A DNA stretch of 20,138 nucleotides from Euryarchaeota archaeon UBA433. Its GTDB lineage: Archaea > Thermoplasmatota > Poseidoniia > Poseidoniales > Poseidoniaceae. A model generated the notes under the pieces. The model worked only from the letters and a program-made list of their open reading frames with translations, was not told where the DNA came from and searched no databases. The stretch spans positions 1-20,138 of the forward strand of contig DAFX01000089.1 in assembly GCA_002495535.1 (NCBI GenBank), written 5' to 3'. The position numbers and the translations under genes were made by a program. Numbering within the stretch: the first letter of the stretch is position 1; the number at the start of each line of letters is the position of its first letter. Shown piece after piece: positions 8,397 through 15,798 of the stretch.

Positions 8397-8416
8397 GGTA
8401 GTCAGTCCCTCACAGC

Positions 8417-8424
8417 AATATATC
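8417..8424 (-). promoter_or_regulatory. TATA box of the DUF2892 gene
   Basis: On the minus strand the sequence reads TTGATATATTGC, centred about 24 bp before ATG 8396. That is the spacing expected for an archaeal TATA box of a leaderless mRNA. An A7 tract lies further upstream on the same strand. Confidence 0.5.
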
Positions 8425-8479
8425 AAGGACTGTTTTTTTAATCCATCCTTCAAAGGTGCTTTTTTTAGCCCATTGAGGC

Positions 8480-9199
8480 CTAAACAGGGCTCAAAATAGC
8501 GTCTACAAGCGGTTCGAAGGTTGAGCCGTGAGGAAGCGGTGAAACAACATCGGCAGCTTGCTTGACTTGTTCAAACGCACCTCCAACCGCTACAGCCCAG
8601 TGAGCGAATTCAAACATGGGTAAATCATTGGGCGCATCCCCAACGCAGAGTAAATCTTCAGCCAACCACCCCATTTTCTCAAACATGGCTTCCAAACCAG
8701 TTCCTTTCGAAAGATGTGGCTCCATGAGGTGAATCGCAAAACCAGTTCGCACCACGGAGAGATGTGCCCATTCACTTGCAGCGATATGATCCTGCACTGC
8801 TTCGAGGTCTTCATCAGGGAAAAGACACCATTCACTCTCCCGCCACGCGTTGGTTTCGATGCCGTTTGAATCGAGGCCGTCAATTTGAGTTGCAAGCCAC
8901 TCAGCCGCCCTTTTTGCCTCCTTTCCATCGGCTCGTACGATTGGACCGCCCCATGCCTTGTGCCACAAAACGCCTCCATTTTCACAACAAATCGGTCCGC
9001 TCAAATTGAGGAAACGCCACAATCCATAGGTGATGGCTCGAACGTTTCCAGTTGCTAGAATGACTGGGATGCCAGCCGCTTCAAGCCTGCGCAAGGAGTG
9101 TATGGCTCCCGTGTCAAGTTGTTTCTTTCCATCGGTGAGGGTGCCGTCAATATCAACAGCTACCACCTTTGGTCGCCAGCCTGCGGGGAGCCACTCCAT
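8480..9199 (-). CDS. HAD-superfamily phosphatase, archaeal phosphoglycolate phosphatase type
   Basis: Likely hydrolyses 2-phosphoglycolate or a related small phosphate ester in the cytosol; the family (type IIB HAD, Thermoplasma TA0175-like) is related to sucrose-phosphate phosphatases. All four HAD motifs are visible in 239 residues: motif I VDIDGTLTD with nucleophile D16 and acid/base D18; motif II ATGN with T50; motif III K165 in LSKGTG; motif IV GDAPNDLPMFE with D188 and D192. The C2B cap lies between motifs II and III (about 80-160). Length matches the family (about 220-240). It is divergent from the metal ATPase, with 114 bp between starts. A minus-strand CTTTACG at 9223-9231 could be its TATA box. 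The family is certain; exact substrate is inferred. Confidence 0.88.
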   Translation of the reverse strand: MEWLPAGWRPKVVAVDIDGTLTDGKKQLDTGAIHSLRRLEAAGIPVILATGNVRAITYGLWRFLNLSGPICCENGGVLWHKAWGGPIVRADGKEAKRAAEWLATQIDGLDSNGIETNAWRESEWCLFPDEDLEAVQDHIAASEWAHLSVVRTGFAIHLMEPHLSKGTGLEAMFEKMGWLAEDLLCVGDAPNDLPMFEFAHWAVAVGGAFEQVKQAADVVSPLPHGSTFEPLVDAILSPV

Positions 9200-9222
9200 G
9201 CTCCTGCCAAGACGGAAGTTAG

Positions 9223-9231
9223 CGTAAAGAT
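9223..9231 (-). promoter_or_regulatory. candidate TATA element of the HAD gene
   Basis: The minus strand reads ATCTTTACG, 24-32 bp before ATG 9199. The spacing suits a leaderless archaeal promoter, but the match to TTTATA-type boxes is imperfect. Confidence 0.3.
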
Positions 9232-9282
9232 TGGCTTGGCCTTCTTAGGCAGTCACCCTTTTTTCGGAGAGGAAAGGCTAGG

Positions 9283-9290
9283 TCTTATTT
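9283..9290 (+). promoter_or_regulatory. TATA box of the metal-ATPase gene
   Basis: TCTTATTT lies 24-31 bp before ATG 9314, preceded by a purine-rich BRE-like GGAAAGG. No Shine-Dalgarno precedes the ATG, so a leaderless transcript is likely. This supports ATG 9314 as the start rather than the longer upstream frame. Confidence 0.5.
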
Positions 9291-9313
9291 GGGTGGCGCC
9301 TCCCCCTCAAGAT

Positions 9314-12016
9314 ATGGGAAGCGAGGGGGAAGATGACATTTTTTTGTCTCTTGAAGAAGAACCCCCAGTGCCAAAACCTGCGAAACTTTCCAAAAAGGCC
9401 GTCGCTAAGAAAAAGCCCTCTGCCAAGAAAGCCGCTAAACCTCCCTCACAACCCGTTATCGAAGCCGAAATCGTTGACACATTGGTTGTTGAACAAGCCA
9501 CTGGTACCTACGAACTGGGCTGGCCACTGATTGGTATGGACTGTCCTGACTGTGCCAGCAAAGCAACGCGTGCTCTCGATACCCTGCACCAAGCCAATGA
9601 CATCCATGTTTCAGCCACTGCGGGGACGGTCCGCCTCAAGGTTGATCTTGAGTATGGCCATATTGCCGAAGTTTCCTCGGTGTTGCGCTCGCTTGGTCAC
9701 GCTCCTGATGTTGAACACCTCGAACTCTCTGGGGTGAAGGCATCCAGCGTCGCAAAACGAAACGGACTTGAACGACGTAAATTGGGTAAATTGTTCAGGC
9801 AACAGCCGGGTGTTTTGGATGTTGAATTGAGCGACGATGACCGAATCATTCTGCAACTTGCACCGGACGCATCGCCCGCTCTTTTAGAGAAGCGAACGAA
9901 GGCCTTGGAACATCTTATTGGTGGATCATTCACTCTTTCTCCTGCGCGATCAAACAGGATTCGCCCCGATCAATGGCGATTGATTGGTGGCGGGATCGCC
10001 TTGCCACTGCTGGGGCTCGTCATTCTCGGAGACATTCTTGGTTGGTCCCATACACTCCTAGGAATCATTGCCTTACCGGGTCTCTTGGTCGGGAGCAGTC
10101 AAATGTTCAAGGAAGCATTTGCCAGCCTTGTCAACCGGCAAATGGGCTTCCAAGTCCTGACAAGCCTCGCCGTGATTGGGGCGGCAATATTAGGCATGTG
10201 GGAGGAAGCCCTCATCGTCGCAATCCTGGTTGCATTTACGGCCCATCTTGAAGGAGATGCGCTGTTGCAAGCTCGCAATGCTATGCAGGGGGGGCTCGAC
10301 CGTCTTCCTCGAAAAGCACGCAAACTTACAACTCCCTCCCCCTCCCCATCAGGCATTACTTCCGCCTTGTCCTCTGGTTCGTTCTCCCTGACCATGGCGG
10401 CACCTGCTCCGCTTGTTGCAGCAGATGGTCTCGGACGACCTGAAGCAAACGCTGAGTATGAAGAAGTGCCGATTGAACTCGTGCGAATCGGCGACCGAAT
10501 TGAAATTCGCAGTGGAGAACTCATTCCTGCTGACGGTACCGTCGTTGAAGGGTATGGCGCTTTGGATAAGGCTCCCCTCACTGGTGAATCTGTGCCTGTA
10601 GAGATTTCCGAGGGCGATGAAATTCAGGCAGGCCTTGTGCTTGCTCGCGGCCCAGTGGTGGTCGAAGTATCGGCCGTTGGCGAAGACACGAGACTTTCTG
10701 GGCTCATCGACGCGGTTCACACCTTCCGAGAAGAACCACCTCGCCTGCATAACCTCATCGAGCGTTTTACTGCAATTTGGGTGCCAATCGTCCTGTTCGG
10801 GGCGTTCGTAATTTGGTGGTTGATGTTCCCTGATGATTGGAAGATTATCCTGCTGTTATGGGTTGTTGCTTGCCCTTGTGCCTTGCTTCTCGCCACCCCC
10901 GTTCCACATGCCGCAGCGCTTGCCCGTTCCGCTCATATCGGTGCGATCACTCGCGGTGGAGATGTGATTGAAAGGCTTTCAAAAGTCAATCATATTTTGT
11001 TGGACAAAACAGGAACACTCACCTCTGGCAAACCTAAGATTGGCGAGGTCGTGTTTGCAAAGGGTCGAAGAAAAGATGCTTCGCTTCGATTGGCAGCAGG
11101 TTTGGAAGCCCGCTCATCCCACCCCTATGCTATGACTGTGAAAGATTATGTTCGCGCCCAGGGCTTAGAACCGACCAAAGTCAACGCCCTTGCCGACATT
11201 GAAGCAGGAATTCAAGGGAAAGTTGGCGGTAAAGATGTCGCTTTCATTCGCTACGACCGGGCAGTTGATCTGAAAATCACCGTCCCAAAGGAACTCAAGG
11301 AAGCCTATGAAGGGGCAGAGAAAGAGGGTCATGGTGCGAGTTTACTTTCAAGGAATGGTGAGGCCCTCGCTTTGTTTACCTTCATCCATGACGACACTAG
11401 AGACGGTAGCGTCCAACTGATTCCTGAGTTATTCAAGAGGAACATCAACGTCGAAATTCTCTCCGGTGACAATCAAGCAGCGGTCAAAGCCTTCGCGAAG
11501 AGTGTTGGATTACCAGAAGAAGCAGCGCACGGAGGTTTGTCGCCTGAAGAAAAGGTCAACTGGGTTCGAAGCAGATCTCAAACTCACGTGACCATGATGG
11601 TAGGTGATGGATTTAACGATGCGGCAGCGCTTGCTGTAGCCGATGTCGGTGTTGCGGTTGGAAGTGGAGAAACGGTCAACCTTGAGGCAGCCGATGTGTT
11701 GGTGCCCGGCGAGAACCCTCAGATGCTCACGGAACTGATTGACTTGACCCGTCGAGCCCAACGAATCTTGGTTGGTAACCTGTGGATTTCTGTCGGCATC
11801 ACCCTCGCCCTCGTCGCCGCGGTGATTGCCCAGATGTACGACGAATTATGGGTCGGAGTCTTGATCCATGAAGCATCTGTGATTCTTGTGATTCTCAACG
11901 GTGCGCGTCTTGCGGGTACAGAAGGCGGCTTTTCTCTTTTGAAAAACATCTTGATCTCACTATGGCGGGATACAAAAGAAGCGTTCATTATGTTGCGTTC
12001 GAACATTACGTCCTGA
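9314..12016 (+). CDS. P1B-type heavy-metal-translocating P-type ATPase
   Basis: ATP-driven export of a soft or transition metal across the cytoplasmic membrane. In 900 residues: a Lys/Ala/Pro-rich tail (20-48); one HMA domain with GMDCPDCA (C77, C80); a second HMA-like fold without Cys (about 140-220); eight predicted membrane helices; actuator TGES (423-426); CPC in helix 6 (C520-P-C522); phosphorylation site DKTGTLT (D564); nucleotide-domain HP (H603-P604); hinge GDGFNDA (D765, D769); last helix with HEASVILVILNGARL (H852, E853). CPC plus an HE-type last helix fits the Zn/Cd/Pb (P1B-2) group of the CadA kind better than Cu pumps, which carry MxxSS there; HE is also seen in the P1B-4 group. 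A 44-residue Ser/Pro/Ala-rich insert (about 339-382) sits before the actuator domain. A regulator follows 59 bp downstream. The upstream in-frame start at 9098 is rejected because it would overlap the divergent HAD gene. Family certain, metal uncertain. Confidence 0.95.
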   Translation: MGSEGEDDIFLSLEEEPPVPKPAKLSKKAVAKKKPSAKKAAKPPSQPVIEAEIVDTLVVEQATGTYELGWPLIGMDCPDCASKATRALDTLHQANDIHVSATAGTVRLKVDLEYGHIAEVSSVLRSLGHAPDVEHLELSGVKASSVAKRNGLERRKLGKLFRQQPGVLDVELSDDDRIILQLAPDASPALLEKRTKALEHLIGGSFTLSPARSNRIRPDQWRLIGGGIALPLLGLVILGDILGWSHTLLGIIALPGLLVGSSQMFKEAFASLVNRQMGFQVLTSLAVIGAAILGMWEEALIVAILVAFTAHLEGDALLQARNAMQGGLDRLPRKARKLTTPSPSPSGITSALSSGSFSLTMAAPAPLVAADGLGRPEANAEYEEVPIELVRIGDRIEIRSGELIPADGTVVEGYGALDKAPLTGESVPVEISEGDEIQAGLVLARGPVVVEVSAVGEDTRLSGLIDAVHTFREEPPRLHNLIERFTAIWVPIVLFGAFVIWWLMFPDDWKIILLLWVVACPCALLLATPVPHAAALARSAHIGAITRGGDVIERLSKVNHILLDKTGTLTSGKPKIGEVVFAKGRRKDASLRLAAGLEARSSHPYAMTVKDYVRAQGLEPTKVNALADIEAGIQGKVGGKDVAFIRYDRAVDLKITVPKELKEAYEGAEKEGHGASLLSRNGEALALFTFIHDDTRDGSVQLIPELFKRNINVEILSGDNQAAVKAFAKSVGLPEEAAHGGLSPEEKVNWVRSRSQTHVTMMVGDGFNDAAALAVADVGVAVGSGETVNLEAADVLVPGENPQMLTELIDLTRRAQRILVGNLWISVGITLALVAAVIAQMYDELWVGVLIHEASVILVILNGARLAGTEGGFSLLKNILISLWRDTKEAFIMLRSNITS

Positions 12017-12075
12017 GAGCCGAAGTACGCGGCATCTTCAAACCATAGAGGGGGCTCTTCCTTCATGGTGAGCAG

Positions 12076-12579
12076 ATGGCCAGAGTACGAGCAGACCCAG
12101 TCACAACCGCCCTTGCCCACCCTACGCGACGAGCCATATACCTCGCTCTCTCGCATCAAGAGGAACTGAGTACGGTCCAAATTGAAACCCAACTTGAGAT
12201 CGACCGCTACAACCTCTACCATCACATGAAGAAACTTGCTTCATTGGATTTAATTGAGAACCATCGAGATGTTGGGCGAGCGCGATGGTGGCGCCGTGCA
12301 GCGACGGTCCCCCTTCCAGAACTCTTGCATGCTTCGCCGGCCCTAGCAGCGCCTCCAAGCCCCCAGCAACCTTCCCAATCGACTTTTGAGTCCCAACCAG
12401 TGCTCCAAGCTGCGGTCGACCAGGGCGGTGAAATTCGCGTGATTCATTTGGAAGGATCCAGGGACCAAGTTGGTGCAAAGAAGATGCTTGAAATGCTTGC
12501 ACAGCAGCATGGAATCCCGCTGGATATGCCTTGGAACTTTCTACCAGAAAGCATCGTGCTGATTGCCAAGAAGCGTTGA
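12076..12579 (+). CDS. winged-helix (ArsR-like) transcriptional regulator
   Basis: Probable DNA-binding regulator of 167 residues. Residues about 8-75 form an ArsR/HTH_20-type winged helix: ALAHPTRRAIYLALSHQEEL (helices 1-2), recognition region around RYNLYHHMKKLASLDLIE, and wing NHRDVGRARWWRR. A Pro/Ser/Gln-rich linker (about 90-108) leads to a C-terminal alpha/beta segment (about 115-167) with GGEIRVIHLEG and ESIVLIAKKR, possibly a dimer or ligand domain. There is no cysteine at all, so the classic Cys metal sites of CadC/ArsR are absent. It begins 59 bp after the metal-ATPase stop on the same strand, suggesting co-transcription or autoregulation of the pump. GGTGA (12067-12071) lies 4 nt before ATG 12076. 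The regulated gene is inferred from position only. Confidence 0.8.
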   Translation: MARVRADPVTTALAHPTRRAIYLALSHQEELSTVQIETQLEIDRYNLYHHMKKLASLDLIENHRDVGRARWWRRAATVPLPELLHASPALAAPPSPQQPSQSTFESQPVLQAAVDQGGEIRVIHLEGSRDQVGAKKMLEMLAQQHGIPLDMPWNFLPESIVLIAKKR

Positions 12580-12626
12580 TTGCGCTCAGAGCAAGAAATC
12601 AAAAACAAAGACCCAGAGGGAAGTCC

Positions 12627-13019
12627 ATGAGCGAAGAGTCAACCGTTGAATCTCGTGTGGCCCCGCCAGCGCTCACATGTCCAAAATGCGACGGGTTGTT
12701 GCCGAGCGGTCTTGGTGAAATCCAGTGCACTCTTTGTGATGCAAAGGTCCGTGTTGACCATCCAATCACTCGCAAGAAGTGGCAGGATGAAAAAGTGGGC
12801 TGCCCTGAATGTGGCAAGGTCCTTATCGTCGGGGTGGACAAGCGTCCGGCACACCTGAAATGTGCTTCTTGTGCTCATCACTTCACACTCACTCCAAACA
12901 TACCCAAAGTGGAAATCAGTTGCCCCGGTTGTGACCGGCAATTGCGAATGAAGCGAAAGCCAGGTGCACGCAGGATTGATTGTCCAGCCTGCAACACAGC
13001 CTTTAACGTCAAGTTTTGA
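12627..13019 (+). CDS. triple zinc-ribbon protein
   Basis: A 130-residue protein made almost wholly of three tandem zinc ribbons, each with two CxxC knuckles: C18/C21 with C34/C37, C59/C62 with C79/C82, and C99/C102 with C119/C122. The spacing between knuckles is 12-16 residues in every unit. The N-terminus (1-15) is polar and disordered; there is no signal peptide or membrane helix, so it is cytosolic. Such proteins bind nucleic acids or act as assembly factors, but no specific family was recognised. ATG 12627 is chosen because GAGGG (12616-12620) lies 6 nt upstream; an upstream in-frame ATG at 12531 would overlap the regulator gene. It follows that gene by 47 bp and may belong to the same transcript. 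Confidence 0.82.
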   Translation: MSEESTVESRVAPPALTCPKCDGLLPSGLGEIQCTLCDAKVRVDHPITRKKWQDEKVGCPECGKVLIVGVDKRPAHLKCASCAHHFTLTPNIPKVEISCPGCDRQLRMKRKPGARRIDCPACNTAFNVKF

Positions 13020-13037
13020 CGGCTGATGGCGTGACAA

Positions 13038-13063
13038 AACAAAACCCGCCTTCCCGTTTTGTT
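13038..13063 (+). terminator. hairpin downstream of the zinc-ribbon gene
   Basis: AACAAAAC (13038-13045) and GTTTTGTT (13056-13063) form a perfect 8-bp stem with a 10-nt C-rich loop, 18 bp past the stop codon. The T-rich 3' arm fits archaeal termination. A C8 tract flanked by AAAA on both sides follows at 13076-13083. Function is inferred from position. Confidence 0.4.
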
Positions 13064-13118
13064 GGGTTCGGAAAACCCCCCCCAAAACAGCCTTCCAGCG
13101 CCCTTCACTCGTCGCGCT

Positions 13119-13128
13119 CCTTATCTAT
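13119..13128 (+). promoter_or_regulatory. candidate TATA box of the coiled-coil gene
   Basis: CCTTATCTAT lies 35-44 bp before ATG 13163, placing a start site near 13150 and a leader of about a dozen bases. No clear Shine-Dalgarno precedes the ATG. Confidence 0.35.
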
Positions 13129-13162
13129 GATGAGAAGAGCATGAAACAGTGGATGGGATACG

Positions 13163-15733
13163 ATGTTACCGAGCGCAAGCAAGAGTAATGAGGCACTCGA
13201 TGCAGCACGCAAGAAGCGTGAGAATGCTGACAAAGTAGCACTCTCCGCACTGCGTTCTCAATTCACCTCCACCCCCACTACCTCACTTGATCAAGCCACA
13301 ATGACCTCGGCTCGTTTCCGTCAGGAAGAACGACTCCGAGCAGACTTGCGGCGGGAACGTCGACTCCGTCAGCAAGCAATTGCCGAGCGAGTTTCTGTGA
13401 TGCAAGAGGCGCTTGCAGCCGATTTAGCAGTTCAACACGAACTCACCCTTGATCAACTCGAGAAGGAAATGCGGGAAGCGATGGAGCAAGATTTGAGCCT
13501 GCTCGAAAAAGACGCACTCGCTCGAGAAGAGTCTCGAATGCGAAGTGAACTTGACCTGCGACTCAACCGTCAGTTGGACGCCATGCGCGATCAATTCGAG
13601 GTCGAACAAGATCGCCGTCTTGAGGAACATCGCACACAACTGAAGGCGCAAATTGAAGCCCAACTTCACGAGGAGCACCGGCAACGTTTGGACATTCAAA
13701 AAGAACGACTGTCGCTCGAATTCAATCAACAACTTCAGCAACGGATTCGAGGCATTGAAGCCGACATCGAAGATGAAATGGAAAGCCGTTTCAGTGACAT
13801 GGAGGCCAGCGAGATTTCCCGTTTGGAAGAAGGTCACAGTGCTCGCCTTGCCGAACGAGAAGAGCAACTCCGCCGTGGCATTCGTACACGCCTAGAACAA
13901 CAACTCCGCACCCGTCTTAAGCAGCGAGAAGCCCGTCTCAAGTCGGAATACGAGCGTCGAAGTCTACGCTTGGAAGAGGACATTGCAGAACAACTCCAAT
14001 CCGAACTTGAAGGGCGTCTTCGTCAGGAAACGGATGATTTGGAAGAGCGAATGCGAGAGGACGTGGAACTTGCAATTGCGCGTCGTCGTGATGAACTCCG
14101 GGTCGAGATCGAACAGCAATTGCAAGCTCGTCATTCAGAACGATTGGCGGAGCGAAAATCAAGATTGCGTGAGAAGTATGACATCACATTCTCCAAGGCT
14201 ATCGACGATATTTCCCGAACGCTGAAAGCCGATGTCGAGGTTGAACTCGAAGTTCGTATGGATGAGGAATTCAGTTCGTATCGACACGCACGAGAGGCAG
14301 AAATTCAGAATCGGCTTGCACGCTTCCGTTACGAGCGTGAGGCAGAACTTCGAACACAACTCGAAACGCAATATGATTCGAAGAAAACCGACTGGTCCGA
14401 ACGTCTTGAACTTGAATTCCAATCCCGTGAAGCATCTGCTCGAAAGGCAATCATGTCCGAAGTCGATGCAGGTTTGCGCAACGAGCGCTTGACCTTCGAG
14501 ACCGATCTCGACCTGCTCAAGGAAGAAACTTCTCTCGAACTCGAAGTCGATATGGAAGAGCGACTCAACGCTTTCCGAGAACGCAAGGAAGAGGAAGTTG
14601 CAGTCCAACTTGAACGACAACTGGACAAGCGTGAAGAAATCATGCGCAACAAGGCCCTCATCGATGTTCGAAAGCGAGAAGCACACATCCGTGCAGAAAT
14701 CGAAGCACAACTCGGCCTTAAGCGGGCTGAAATACGCAATCGATTGCAAGGCCTCACTGAAAAGATGGACGCCTTCAAGGAAATGGCTGAGGACAAGATG
14801 CGAGAGGCTGTGACCAAGCAAGTCCAGGGAGAAATCGATCAGGAAGAAGAAACCTATCGATCCCGTGAAGCTGAATTCAGGGATTTACAATCGACCGACA
14901 CTCGGGCAGAAAAGCGACAAATGTGGATGCAATCCATCTCTGGCCAAAGCGCTCCGGGACAAACAGCAGCCGGCATGGACCCATCGGCATTGGGTGCTCG
15001 ACCCGACGCCCTTGGCGCCGCCGCCGGTCGACCAATGCGTGGCATGCTTGGTGGTCAAGCCCCACAACAACCACGAATGGGCTTGGCAGGTATGCGTGCT
15101 CCCTCGACCAGTTCCAAACCATTGACCATGCCAGGCGCCCCATTGGTGAAGCCAATTAAGGCGCCATTGGGAGCATCGGCAGCTCCATCTTTGGTTCAAC
15201 CAGTACAGCCCAGGGTCGTCCGAAAGCCACTGCAACCGATCAACGCTCTGGTTCAACCGTCTTCATCACCACAACTCGATGACGTGCCGCTCCCAGCCTC
15301 AGAGGCAGAAGCAGTTCCAAGCCTTGAGGAGGTTGAGGCTCCAGTCTCTGAAGTTCCAGAGTCAGTTGCTGAGGTCGAGGCGGCCGTTGCTGAAGAAATC
15401 CAACCGCTGGAGGAAAGTGTCGAAGCAGCCCCTGCTATGGAAGAGGCTTCTGATTCCGAAGCGGAAGATACTGCAGTTTTGCGTCCAGTCACCACCGTGC
15501 TGTCTCCAGCCTCTACCCCTGCGGTTGTGGCCACCACGACATTGAAGCCAGTACTTCCACAACTTGTTCCAAAGAAAGAACGTGGTGCGCCGCCTAACAT
15601 CAAGCGTGGTAAGGCCTCCAAAGCATCAGAAGAAGCAGAGACTGCGACGCTCACACCGGTCCGTCGCCTCACGCCATTGAATGTGAAATCAGCTAAGCCG
15701 GATGTTGAGAAAGACGACGACGATGAGGCGTGA
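13163..15733 (+). CDS. long cytoplasmic coiled-coil protein (856 aa), function unknown
   Basis: No catalytic domain recognised. Residues about 50-595 are almost uninterrupted Glu/Arg/Gln-rich helix with Leu/Ile/Met spaced 3, 4, 4 and 7 apart, a mixed heptad/hendecad coiled coil; at 0.15 nm per residue this would be roughly 80 nm long. An internal repeat is visible: HSARLAERE at residue 225 recurs as HSERLAERK at 324, 99 residues apart (9 x 11). Residues about 595-700 are Gly/Ala/Pro/Met-rich (GMDPSALGARPDALGAAAG), about 700-775 acidic Val/Glu/Pro-rich, and the end basic then acidic (KDDDDEA). There is no signal peptide, membrane helix or Walker motif, so it is neither an SMC ATPase nor surface-bound. 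A filament, tether or scaffold is inference. The next gene's promoter lies just beyond the stop. Confidence 0.88.
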   Translation: MLPSASKSNEALDAARKKRENADKVALSALRSQFTSTPTTSLDQATMTSARFRQEERLRADLRRERRLRQQAIAERVSVMQEALAADLAVQHELTLDQLEKEMREAMEQDLSLLEKDALAREESRMRSELDLRLNRQLDAMRDQFEVEQDRRLEEHRTQLKAQIEAQLHEEHRQRLDIQKERLSLEFNQQLQQRIRGIEADIEDEMESRFSDMEASEISRLEEGHSARLAEREEQLRRGIRTRLEQQLRTRLKQREARLKSEYERRSLRLEEDIAEQLQSELEGRLRQETDDLEERMREDVELAIARRRDELRVEIEQQLQARHSERLAERKSRLREKYDITFSKAIDDISRTLKADVEVELEVRMDEEFSSYRHAREAEIQNRLARFRYEREAELRTQLETQYDSKKTDWSERLELEFQSREASARKAIMSEVDAGLRNERLTFETDLDLLKEETSLELEVDMEERLNAFRERKEEEVAVQLERQLDKREEIMRNKALIDVRKREAHIRAEIEAQLGLKRAEIRNRLQGLTEKMDAFKEMAEDKMREAVTKQVQGEIDQEEETYRSREAEFRDLQSTDTRAEKRQMWMQSISGQSAPGQTAAGMDPSALGARPDALGAAAGRPMRGMLGGQAPQQPRMGLAGMRAPSTSSKPLTMPGAPLVKPIKAPLGASAAPSLVQPVQPRVVRKPLQPINALVQPSSSPQLDDVPLPASEAEAVPSLEEVEAPVSEVPESVAEVEAAVAEEIQPLEESVEAAPAMEEASDSEAEDTAVLRPVTTVLSPASTPAVVATTTLKPVLPQLVPKKERGAPPNIKRGKASKASEEAETATLTPVRRLTPLNVKSAKPDVEKDDDDEA

Positions 15734-15769
15734 TTGCCCCAAAGCTGCTGACACCAAACATCGGCTCCT

Positions 15770-15777
15770 TCATATTG
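15770..15777 (+). promoter_or_regulatory. TATA-like element of the TSP3 surface gene
   Basis: TCATATTG lies 22-29 bp before ATG 15799, the spacing of a leaderless archaeal promoter. It supports ATG 15799 over the GTG at 15730. Confidence 0.4.
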
Positions 15778-15798
15778 ATTGAGGGCTTGGCCTTGAGC

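Noticed and set aside
8397..8453. 19-residue upstream extension of the DUF2892 protein
   Set aside because: It would run through the TATA element and add an unconserved polar tail before the family's normal N-terminus.
9098..9313. 72-residue N-terminal extension of the metal ATPase
   Set aside because: It would overlap the start of the divergent HAD gene and carry no HMA or membrane feature, while a TATA box sits at the right distance from ATG 9314.
13076..13083. C8 tract as a phase-variation or slippage site
   Set aside because: It lies in non-coding sequence between the zinc-ribbon stop and the coiled-coil promoter, so slippage would not change any protein; it may simply be a homopolymer prone to sequencing error.
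14159..14821. 220-residue minus-strand frame rich in Phe/Leu/Ser
   Set aside because: Antisense shadow of the Glu/Arg-rich coiled-coil gene; the opposite strand of GAA/CTC-type codons stays open by composition.
15730..15798. GTG start overlapping the coiled-coil stop for the TSP3 surface protein
   Set aside because: A 4-bp overlap start is tempting, but it places 23 residues ahead of a canonical signal peptide and ignores the TATA-like element before ATG 15799.
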